NCBI GenBank assembly: GCA_947629635.1
Contig: CANREO010000074.1
Location: 1 to 5,369, forward strand
Direction of reading: 5' to 3'
From: an uncultured Clostridia bacterium
GTDB lineage: Bacteria; Bacillota; Clostridia; Christensenellales; CAG-917
Length of the DNA: 5,369 nt
This document shows, piece after piece, positions 1 to 5,369 of the stretch. The number at the start of each line of letters is the position of its first letter. The stretch's first letter is position 1. The position numbers and the translations under genes were made by a program. The notes under the pieces are model-generated. The model was not told the DNA's origin. It worked only from the letters and a program-made list of their open reading frames with translations, and searched no databases.

Positions 1-490
1 GAGCAACGGCATTTTCCTCTTCGGCTTTGTCCTCGACGGGAGCAATTATCTGTTCTTCGACGTGTTCTTCCTCAGATTTATCTTCAACTACGGGTGCTTC
101 TTCGGGTTTAGCGTCCTCAACAAGCGTCTCATCGGGAATATCTTCGGGGACACTCTCTTGAATTTCCTCGGGCATCTCCTCAGCCGGCTCTTCGGGTATT
201 TCCTCAATATCTTCTACGGGTTGTTCCGCATCCGCTTCGTGTTCCGCCAAATCGCCGATTTCCTCAGTTTGCTCGCTCGTCATAGCTTGCACGGCGTCTT
301 CGGCCGTATCAAGCACTTCGCATTCACAGAATATCTTCTCTTCCTGCGGTTCTTCCGGCAATTCTTCCTGCGGAGCCTCTTCTTCGCTTAAGAGCTCATC
401 TCCAATCTCAGATTGCTGTTGCTCTAAAAGAGCTCTTTTCTTTTCTTCTTCTCTTTGTTGTTTTCTGAGTTTTGCTTTTTTCCCGAACAT
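1..490 (-). CDS. Uncharacterised acidic protein, N-terminal part (gene runs off the left edge)
   Basis: The reading frame is open from an ATG at 488-490 to the window edge, giving 163 residues without a stop; the C-terminus is not visible. An in-frame TAG at 503-505 and an AGGGG Shine-Dalgarno 9 nt upstream support this ATG as the start. The protein opens with a lysine/arginine-rich, probably helical stretch (about residues 4-20, beginning MFGKKAKLRKQQ). From about residue 29 on it is acidic and low in complexity: I count 49 Glu and 11 Asp in 163 residues, with recurrent E-E-x-P units. A short break at 52-58 carries a Cys-x-Cys pair. There is no signal peptide or membrane helix in the visible part. 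A basic start followed by a long acidic region is seen in some FtsY (signal recognition particle receptor) proteins, but the diagnostic NG GTPase domain would lie off the window, so this is only one possibility. It starts 49 bp after the preceding acidic membrane-protein gene and is probably cotranscribed with it. It is clearly coding; its function is unknown. Confidence 0.8.
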   Translation of the reverse strand, partial: MFGKKAKLRKQQREEEKKRALLEQQQSEIGDELLSEEEAPQEELPEEPQEEKIFCECEVLDTAEDAVQAMTSEQTEEIGDLAEHEADAEQPVEDIEEIPEEPAEEMPEEIQESVPEDIPDETLVEDAKPEEAPVVEDKSEEEHVEEQIIAPVEDKAEEENAVA

Positions 491-539
491 TGCGATTATC
501 CCCTATTATACTTATTTATATATAAAATATATTTTTAGC
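491..539 (-). other. Short AT-rich intergenic spacer
   Basis: This 49 bp spacer separates the two acidic-protein genes and is almost entirely A and T apart from the Shine-Dalgarno region. It contains the 12-bp perfect palindrome aaaatatatttt at 524-535 and a TATAAT hexamer on the minus strand at 505-510. I see no GC-rich hairpin that could terminate transcription. The simplest reading is an intra-operon spacer. Confidence 0.5.
500..504 (-). promoter_or_regulatory. Shine-Dalgarno for the partial acidic gene
   Basis: The minus strand reads AGGGG here, 9 nt before the ATG at 488-490. It is the only purine-rich anti-16S-like stretch in the 49 bp gap. Together with the in-frame stop just upstream at 503-505, it fixes the start codon. 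Confidence 0.65.
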
Positions 540-2492
540 TCATTTGCCGTTCTTTATAGCGTCGGCAAGTTTTGCGAGACATCCCTTCAATATCTCTCGG
601 TCCTCCGGATTGTCTTCATATTTTGGATATGAGTTCATCAGCATTTTGGTTATATTTATAAGCATCGAAGGCGAAGCGGAACTGGACAGGATATAATCAA
701 CAAGATTTGGCAATTTTATGAGTTTCGAGGGCTTTGCGCCGGCATCCTCATCTACGCTGTCCACTGAATAGACAACTTCGGGCTCTGCAAAGATCTCCGC
801 CATATCCTTAGCTATATCTCTTTGTTCTTGAGGCTCATTTCCCGATACTTCGACCGCCGTAGGTTCGTCATTTTCTTCTTCTGTTTGACTTTCTGTCGGT
901 TCAGGCCCTATCTGCGTCTCATCTTCTTGAGGCTCGTCCATCTGTTCGGGCTCGTCTTCGACGGAAGATTCCTCCATAGGCTCCGCTTCTATCTGCTCGG
1001 AGGTTTCTTCGGATGGTTCGTCCTCGGCAATTGCTACCTCTTCATGCTCCTCTTCTATTATATCTTCTTCCGGGACTACTTGCTCATCCGTTTGCTCTTC
1101 AACAGCCTCGTCGGGTTGCGTAAATTCCTCAGAAGACGTCGTTTCCGCCTCTTCTTCAACAAATTTCACCTCGTCAACGGGCGCTTCTTCGGGCTCTTGT
1201 CCATCTATTATATCGTCTTCGGGCGCAACTTGCTCACCGTCGATAGGCTCGTTCCACTCTTCCGTCGTCTCTTCGCGCAGTATGCCATCTTCCATGGGAG
1301 CTTCTTCTGTCTCATCTTCGACAGCCTGCGAGCTCTCTTCGTAGGCAGGAGTTTCTTCGGGATCTTGTTCGGACACGGTTTCCTGTTGCTCTGCTATTTC
1401 TTCTTCGGGAACAAATTGTTCCTCGTCGGTCGACTCATCTGCTTGCTCTTCGGCTGTCTCATCCGGTTGTATCGGCTCCTCAACAGGCTGCGGTTCGGAG
1501 ACTTCCTCAACGGCTTCCTCGGACGTTTCACTCGCTTTTGCCTCTACGGGCTCATGCTCGGGCGCTGCGGACGGCTCCTCAACTATCTCCGCCGGCTGTT
1601 CTCCGTCCATAATTTCCGCATCTGCATCTTGAGCAGGCCCCACCTGTTCTGAAGATCCATCATGCTCTCCTTCCTCGGATGAACCATCAATAGTCAAAGG
1701 CGGAAGATCGTCCATATCATCATTGCCGGATTGTACAGGACCATCTGGATGCTCGTTCGCTTCCGAAGCGGACTCTGAGGTTTCTTCATTGCCGACGTCT
1801 TTTAATGTATTTCTGCCTATTATCTCGTCCATAATGGACGCCAAATTCGCAAGAGGAGACGAGTCCGTTGCAAAATTCTTTTCTATTTGCAAGGACACCT
1901 TGACGTCAAGTTCCTCTTGCATGGCTTCGAAAGTGTTTAGGCAACTCTTTATCTGGCCGCGATATATAAGCACCAATATGAGATATCCGACGCCCGTAAG
2001 CGCAAGACCGGCAAGATGTATAACGCCCATCTCATTTGACGCTAACGTTCCGTACCCCCAAAATGCAAAAACCGCAAGCAAAATCAATGAGATCGCAATA
2101 AAAACCGTTGAACGCACATCTTTAAGTTTGCGGACCTCTCTGTTGTACACGGCCTGCTCGGATACTATTTCGCTTGGATAGCCGAATCTTACGCCGTCGT
2201 ATTGCAGCCAAGTGTCCCTGAGCGATTGCGGAGCTTTTTCGGAAAAACAACGCTCGTTGAAAATGCCGACGTTGTCATCGTTTATACTTTCGACGCCGCT
2301 TAAAAATTTGATGATTTTTTTACATGCCGACTTGAGTTTTGCGGCACGCGACCCAAGAAAGGTCAGAGCAATTATGGCGCACACTCCTAAAATTACAGCT
2401 ACAACTATGATAAAATAAGTCTTGAAACTTATCTTTGGCAATTTATTTGACAAGTTGGCGAACCAATCAAAAGCCTTAGAAAAAAATCCCAC
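540..2492 (-). CDS. Uncharacterised three-helix membrane protein with a long Glu-rich tail
   Basis: The gene encodes 650 residues and ends in TGA at 540-542. The start is GTG at 2490-2492, with GGGAGG six bases upstream; an in-frame TAG at 2520-2522 leaves no better start. Visible domains: a short N-terminus with amphipathic character (1-25); transmembrane helix 1 (about 26-47); an 80-residue loop rich in Lys/Arg (48-127), ending in a motif-like stretch with W95, RFGYPS (102-107) and REVRKLKDVR; transmembrane helices 2 (about 128-147) and 3 (about 156-177), joined by a short loop without basic residues; a helical segment (178-231); an acidic region (about 233-585); and a C-terminal module (586-650). 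By the positive-inside rule, the first loop and the tail are probably cytoplasmic. Between residues 233 and 557 I find only three Lys/Arg. I do not recognise the family. The topology is reminiscent of ExbB/TolQ/MotA-like proteins, but I see no decisive motif. It has its own promoter and probably leads an operon with the acidic gene downstream. Confidence 0.85.
   Translation of the reverse strand: MGFFSKAFDWFANLSNKLPKISFKTYFIIVVAVILGVCAIIALTFLGSRAAKLKSACKKIIKFLSGVESINDDNVGIFNERCFSEKAPQSLRDTWLQYDGVRFGYPSEIVSEQAVYNREVRKLKDVRSTVFIAISLILLAVFAFWGYGTLASNEMGVIHLAGLALTGVGYLILVLIYRGQIKSCLNTFEAMQEELDVKVSLQIEKNFATDSSPLANLASIMDEIIGRNTLKDVGNEETSESASEANEHPDGPVQSGNDDMDDLPPLTIDGSSEEGEHDGSSEQVGPAQDADAEIMDGEQPAEIVEEPSAAPEHEPVEAKASETSEEAVEEVSEPQPVEEPIQPDETAEEQADESTDEEQFVPEEEIAEQQETVSEQDPEETPAYEESSQAVEDETEEAPMEDGILREETTEEWNEPIDGEQVAPEDDIIDGQEPEEAPVDEVKFVEEEAETTSSEEFTQPDEAVEEQTDEQVVPEEDIIEEEHEEVAIAEDEPSEETSEQIEAEPMEESSVEDEPEQMDEPQEDETQIGPEPTESQTEEENDEPTAVEVSGNEPQEQRDIAKDMAEIFAEPEVVYSVDSVDEDAGAKPSKLIKLPNLVDYILSSSASPSMLINITKMLMNSYPKYEDNPEDREILKGCLAKLADAIKNGK
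543..737 (-). other. C-terminal folded-looking module of the membrane protein (residues 586-650)
   Basis: After about 350 acidic residues the composition returns abruptly to that of a normal globular protein. It is rich in Leu, Ile, Met and Lys, with predicted helices around LPNLVDYIL, SMLINITKMLMNSYPKY and REILKGCLAKLADAIKNGK. It looks like a small helical domain at the end of a flexible tether. I do not recognise it. The sharp change in composition is seen directly; the domain boundary and fold are inferred. Confidence 0.5.
738..1796 (-). other. Acidic, low-complexity tail (residues 233-585)
   Basis: This segment encodes the disordered-looking part of the membrane protein. It is dominated by Glu, with about 28% Glu plus many Asp, Pro, Ser, Thr and Gln. 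The only basic residues are K319, R406, K443 and R558. The composition keeps the sense (minus) strand purine-rich in long stretches. This produces long but meaningless Phe/Leu/Arg-rich open frames on the opposite strand. The tail is probably an extended, strongly negative cytoplasmic region; its partner is unknown. Confidence 0.75.
1023..1472 (-). repeat. Degenerate internal repeats in the acidic tail
   Basis: Three related units are visible in the translation. Unit A is at 1377-1472 (residues 341-372: QPDE-TAEEQ then EQFVPEEEIAE). Unit B is at 1170-1238 (residues 419-441: GEQVAPEDDIIDGQEPEEAP). Unit C is at 1023-1121 (residues 458-490: TQPDEAVEEQ then EQVVPEEDIIEEEHEE). The shared core is E-Q-[FV]-[VA]-P-E-[DE]-[DE]-I-[AI]. 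Units B and C also match at the DNA level over roughly 30 bases, centred on the tattatatc-tcttc segments near 1057 and 1207. This suggests past duplication and not only a shared amino-acid bias. Confidence 0.6.
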
Positions 2493-2498
2493 TGAGCG

Positions 2499-2504
2499 CC
2501 TCCC
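2499..2504 (-). promoter_or_regulatory. Shine-Dalgarno deciding the GTG start
   Basis: The minus strand reads GGGAGG six bases before the GTG at 2490-2492. This strong, well-spaced ribosome binding site is the reason for choosing a GTG start. No ATG, GTG or TTG lies in frame between it and the upstream stop at 2520-2522. Confidence 0.85.
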
Positions 2505-2529
2505 GATTGCAAATACATACTATAATATG

Positions 2530-2558
2530 ATTATACTAAGTATATTAAAAAAAATCAA
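2530..2558 (-). promoter_or_regulatory. Sigma-A-type promoter for the acidic membrane protein operon
   Basis: On the minus strand a TTGATT -35 element (2553-2558; four of six bases match TTGACA) is followed by a 17-base spacer and a perfect TATAAT -10 element (2530-2535). The spacer starts with a T-run, and the surrounding DNA is very AT-rich. Transcription would begin near 2523, giving a leader of about 30 nt that contains the GGGAGG ribosome binding site. The spacing and position make this a good housekeeping promoter, although AT-rich DNA yields such matches by chance. Confidence 0.65.
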
Positions 2559-2563
2559 TATGT

Positions 2564-2572
2564 TGTGGAAAA
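2564..2572 (-). promoter_or_regulatory. Possible single DnaA-box-like 9-mer
   Basis: The minus strand reads TTTTCCACA, one base away from the canonical TTATCCACA DnaA box. It lies six bases upstream of the predicted -35 element of the acidic membrane protein gene, where an activator or repressor could sit. It is a lone site with no cluster around it, so it does not indicate an origin. A chance match is quite possible. Confidence 0.2.
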
Positions 2573-2630
2573 CTTTTTGAAAAATGACAAAAAAAACTAA
2601 ATATCGGTTTCAACATGTCTCTACAAACCT

Positions 2631-2704
2631 AAAAAAACGCAAAATCGTCCGCTGCGTCTTCTACATGAACAAGCCCCGATCAGCCGAGCAATAAACATTT
2701 TGCG
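2631..2704 (-). terminator. addA: Candidate rho-independent terminator after addA
   Basis: On the minus strand, 15 bases after the addA stop codon, CGCAAAAT (2697-2704) can pair with ATTTTGCG (2638-2645). Seven T residues (2631-2637) follow directly. The perfect 8-bp stem and T-run are typical of intrinsic termination. The 51-base loop is much longer than usual and the stem holds only three GC pairs, so it would need additional internal structure. It lies correctly between addA and the promoter of the next gene. Confidence 0.4.
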
Positions 2705-2718
2705 GAGACAAAAGTCAC

Positions 2719-5369
2719 TTAAAGCGCAGCGTCAACGACCTTTCCGGTTTTAAAAGAGTATAGTAATACCTTATCGACTTTTGCGCCAATCGCACTTTCA
2801 ATCGCCATTTTGTATAGATAAAGTTGCTTTTTGTAGCGTTTCAGTGTTTCTGCGTCATTGAGTGACGAATACTTGAAATCTACGATAATTTTATTATCAC
2901 CGTCAATAAAGAGGTCCACTACTCCTTGTACGAGCACTTTATCTTCGGATGTGAAATTGTCGCTGACGCTTGACGCCGGCTTGTACATCATAAAAGGCAA
3001 CTCGCGTCTGCATTTGCCTTTGCTTTCCGCGATGCGCGCCTCCCGCATGACGTCGCTACGAAGGCAGGCGACGATTTCGGACGGCCGGATGACCTCGCGT
3101 TGCTCTGCTGACAAAAGCTCCTCTCTCACTAGCCTATCGAGCTCTTTCCGCACGTCTTCCTCCTCCTCGACAAAGAAATCTATATATTGCATGACACGGT
3201 GATATGCTGTGCCGATATCCGCGGTCTGCTCGTAGACGCGCACGGTCTGCTCGTCTATCTTGTCAAGCGATGATACGCTGTATTTCATTGCGAGCGAAGT
3301 TGCCTCCTTATGCGGATATTCGTATGCCCTTTGTTCACTTATCATGCGCTTCAGTTCCGCGTCGCCGGATACGACCAAGAAATCGCGGCGGATCTTTCCG
3401 ACTACGGGAAGAGGTTGCGCTTCATGAATCACGTAAGGCAGTTTTACGCTACCGTTGAATATGGCGTCGGAGATGAAATCCATATAACATTTTCCGCCCG
3501 AAACGCAAGGCATTTTCCCGAATCCCTCCGCCAATTTATTCGTGACGGACGCCGTCACGTATAGCAAATATTGAGCTCTTGTAAGAGCGACATACATCAG
3601 TCTCAACTCTTCTCTTTTCTGTTGCGCTTTTATCATCTCGACAAGCGCCATGGATGACAGGGATTCCGCTTTGGAGTTCGAATCGAAATCAAGCTGTTTT
3701 ATACCTATATAGCCATTGCCCTGCATATATAGCAAACCGTCTCTGACATCCTCATTGTTGAAGGCTCTTCCGGCGTCCGCCAAAAATACGACCGGCGCCT
3801 CCAAACCCTTGAAAGAGTGAAACGTGACAAAGCGGATCCTGTCGCCGCCCTGAGAAATGTTGCCCGGGGCTTTACTTTCCGACAGACCTTCCAAAAATTC
3901 CCCGGGAGACTGGCTTTCTTTTGCGAGCGCACTCCCCACAAACTGCATAAGCCTGTCTACAGCGCCGTCTCGCATGACATATGCGTCATAACCGTAGTCG
4001 GAAACTATGCCGTTCATAAGTTCGGAAACATTTTTGAAGCTTGCCTTCAACCTATACGTTCCAATCGTCTTCAAAGTGTTTCGGACCTTTGCCGAGAGTT
4101 CGTCTTCGCCGTTTGCTGCCGCAAGCAACTTATCGTATAAACAACTGCATTGCTTTGTGGCAAGTTTTGCAAGTTCTTCCTCATCATAGCCGCCGAAAAA
4201 CGACAACAAATATCCCGCAAGCGGCAGATCCTGCCTCGGGTTGTCTATGACTCGCAAAAAATTAATCAGACTTTTTTCGGGACAACTGCTGTCTTGAGTG
4301 AGCGAACTGTCGTCTACGGGAATGCCCTGCTCGCGCAATGCTCGCGCAATACCGGCAATGTTTGTCGAGCGCTGTCTGAATAACACGACTATATCGTCGT
4401 ACCGCATATATCTGTCCTCTATTTTCGCATGCCCGACCAATGTGTTTATTTCATTGGCGATAAATCTGCCCTCGCCGTTAATTTCCTCTTCATCGTCGGG
4501 GATATCTTCGGTGATGTCGTAAAGTCCGTGCACCTCTGCCTGTTTCTGTCTCTTCGGCGGCAAAAACAAATGCACCTGCACAGTCTGAAGCTGTCTATCC
4601 GACGACAGTTTGTGGTCCGCATCGCTTTCGCTCAAAACAAATTGAGCCGTATTTTTATAGTCTACATCAGCCGATTCCTCTGTCATTACTACATTGAAAA
4701 CCGCGTTCACAAATCGTAAAATGTCATTTGCACTGCGGAAGTTTTTATTGAAGTCCAACGCCTTGCCTCCGCCCTCTTTATATGCGCGTTGTCGCGCAAG
4801 GAAAATCGTCGGGTCTGCAAGTCTGAAACCGTATATGCTCTGCTTGATATCCCCAACGATAAAGCTGCTTTCGCCGATCAGTCTGCTTATTATATACTCC
4901 TGCGTCGGATTGATATCCTGATATTCGTCTACATAAATGGCATCGAACGATTCCGATATCTCCGGGGCCTGTTTTATCAACTCGACCGCTTTATGTTGCA
5001 GATCTTCGAAACTCAAAGCGTTATCTTCGGCCTTGAGTTTGCTCAACTCTTTGTCGAAATCCGAGACTATAGACAACAATTCGCGCACGAAAATTGCGTT
5101 TTGCGCATGCGCCTCGCGCAAACTTTCTCTCGAGGCATAGACATTCGCCAACGCAACGGCCTCGGCCTCTACGGCTTTAAAATATGCCTTGGCCTCATCG
5201 GTGATTTGCATATCGTATTCATCGCCCTTGATGCGCTTGCCTAAATCCAGCGTCGGAAAACCCACGCAATTTTGGCATATTTCCATAAAATCGTTAGCTT
5301 TTAATACATTGTCGGCGAATGCACTGACTTCTCGCGCCAACGCCCGACAGACGCTGGAGCATCTGGTAG
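2719..5369 (-). CDS. addA: ATP-dependent helicase-nuclease subunit A (AddA), N-terminus off the window
   Basis: AddA pairs with AddB to unwind and resect double-strand breaks before RecA loading, in the cytoplasm on DNA. The frame is open to the right edge (about 882 residues visible) and ends in TAA at 2719-2721. A TTG at 5338-5340 is not the true start, since the frame continues upstream of it. Numbered from that codon, the superfamily 1A helicase motifs are: motif II VDEYQD (137-142), motif III GDIKQSIYGFR (163-173), motif IV NFRSAN (200-205), motif V VTFHSFKGLE (505-514) and motif VI LRLMYVALTRAQ (579-590). The RecB-family nuclease follows: GTAYHRVM (710-717, His714), GVVD (806-809), VDFK (820-823) and QLYLY (839-843). 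The single D-x-K nuclease and the order of motifs fit AddA, and D821/K823 match the B. subtilis AddA active site around D1172. Family members are about 1150-1250 residues long, so about 300 residues, with Walker A, are missing. The gene is intact in the window. addB is expected upstream. Confidence 0.95.
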   Translation of the reverse strand, partial: TRCSSVCRALAREVSAFADNVLKANDFMEICQNCVGFPTLDLGKRIKGDEYDMQITDEAKAYFKAVEAEAVALANVYASRESLREAHAQNAIFVRELLSIVSDFDKELSKLKAEDNALSFEDLQHKAVELIKQAPEISESFDAIYVDEYQDINPTQEYIISRLIGESSFIVGDIKQSIYGFRLADPTIFLARQRAYKEGGGKALDFNKNFRSANDILRFVNAVFNVVMTEESADVDYKNTAQFVLSESDADHKLSSDRQLQTVQVHLFLPPKRQKQAEVHGLYDITEDIPDDEEEINGEGRFIANEINTLVGHAKIEDRYMRYDDIVVLFRQRSTNIAGIARALREQGIPVDDSSLTQDSSCPEKSLINFLRVIDNPRQDLPLAGYLLSFFGGYDEEELAKLATKQCSCLYDKLLAAANGEDELSAKVRNTLKTIGTYRLKASFKNVSELMNGIVSDYGYDAYVMRDGAVDRLMQFVGSALAKESQSPGEFLEGLSESKAPGNISQGGDRIRFVTFHSFKGLEAPVVFLADAGRAFNNEDVRDGLLYMQGNGYIGIKQLDFDSNSKAESLSSMALVEMIKAQQKREELRLMYVALTRAQYLLYVTASVTNKLAEGFGKMPCVSGGKCYMDFISDAIFNGSVKLPYVIHEAQPLPVVGKIRRDFLVVSGDAELKRMISEQRAYEYPHKEATSLAMKYSVSSLDKIDEQTVRVYEQTADIGTAYHRVMQYIDFFVEEEEDVRKELDRLVREELLSAEQREVIRPSEIVACLRSDVMREARIAESKGKCRRELPFMMYKPASSVSDNFTSEDKVLVQGVVDLFIDGDNKIIVDFKYSSLNDAETLKRYKKQLYLYKMAIESAIGAKVDKVLLYSFKTGKVVDAAL
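2722..3288 (-). other. addA: RecB-family nuclease domain of AddA
   Basis: The last 190 residues or so form the PD-(D/E)XK nuclease that cuts one strand during unwinding. Visible landmarks are His714 in GTAYHRVM, the ELPF stretch (780-783), Asp809 in GVVD, Asp821 and Lys823 in VDFK, and Gln839/Tyr843 in QLYLY. All expected metal-binding and catalytic positions are present, so the nuclease is probably active. The two residues after the catalytic lysine are Tyr-Ser, where many family members have Thr-Asp or Ser-Asp. Confidence 0.85.

Noticed and set aside
62..391. A 109-residue plus-strand open frame resembling a membrane protein
   Set aside because: It is the same antisense effect over the acidic partial gene; its apparent hydrophobicity mirrors the glutamate codons on the other strand.
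505..510. A perfect TATAAT on the minus strand before the partial acidic gene
   Set aside because: Transcription from it would start within the Shine-Dalgarno, and no -35 element lies 16-18 bases upstream. AT-only DNA gives such matches by chance.
524..535. The 12-bp palindrome aaaatatatttt as an operator or terminator
   Set aside because: It contains only A and T, sits in AT-only DNA and has no GC stem, so chance explains it.
822..1652. A 276-residue plus-strand open frame rich in Phe, Leu, Arg and Tyr
   Set aside because: It is the antisense reading of the Glu-rich tail: GAA/GAG codons read backwards give Phe/Leu/Arg. It has no ribosome binding site, and its composition is fully explained by the minus-strand gene.
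2621..2698. A 25-codon minus-strand small open frame in the gap after addA
   Set aside because: It has no Shine-Dalgarno before its ATG, overlaps the candidate terminator stem and encodes nothing recognisable.
2493..2718. The AT-rich gap with a DnaA-like site as a replication origin
   Set aside because: Only one imperfect DnaA-like 9-mer is present, there is no box cluster, and no dnaA, dnaN or rep gene is adjacent.
4789..5244. A 151-residue plus-strand open frame within addA
   Set aside because: It lies wholly antisense to conserved AddA helicase motifs and has no start signals of its own.
5338..5340. TTG as the start codon of addA
   Set aside because: The reading frame stays open to the window edge, and the helicase N-terminal motifs, including Walker A, have to lie upstream.

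Overview
The window is most likely a chromosomal segment of a Gram-positive, Clostridia-type bacterium, possibly an uncultured gut lineage. This is an inference from three things: an AddA-type (not RecB-type) recombination helicase-nuclease, strong purine-rich Shine-Dalgarno sequences, and moderate GC with AT-rich intergenic DNA. All three genes lie on the minus strand, so transcription runs from high to low coordinates. I see no rRNA, tRNA, CRISPR array, insertion sequence or attachment site.

Layout in the direction of transcription. (1) From the right edge to 2719 is the C-terminal three quarters or so of addA, the helicase-nuclease subunit of the AddAB double-strand-break repair enzyme. 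Its 5' end, with the Walker A motif, lies beyond 5369, where addB would also be expected. (2) The 2493-2718 gap (226 bp) holds a candidate long-loop terminator for addA and a good sigma-A-type promoter for the next gene. Upstream of the -35 is one DnaA-box-like 9-mer. (3) From 2492 to 540 is a 650-residue membrane protein that I do not recognise. It has three transmembrane helices, a tail of about 350 residues that is extremely rich in glutamate, and a short C-terminal module that looks folded. (4) After a 49 bp AT-only-rich gap, a second gene starts at 490 and runs off the left edge. Its visible 163 residues have a basic start followed by another glutamate- and proline-rich region, and I cannot assign it to a family.

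The promoter and terminator suggest that addA ends one transcription unit and that the two acidic-protein genes form the next. addA is housekeeping DNA repair. The most interesting content is the acidic membrane protein with its acidic neighbour. Its topology resembles ExbB/TolQ/MotA-type proteins, but that is only a hypothesis. I found no convincing evidence of a new defence or mobile system here.
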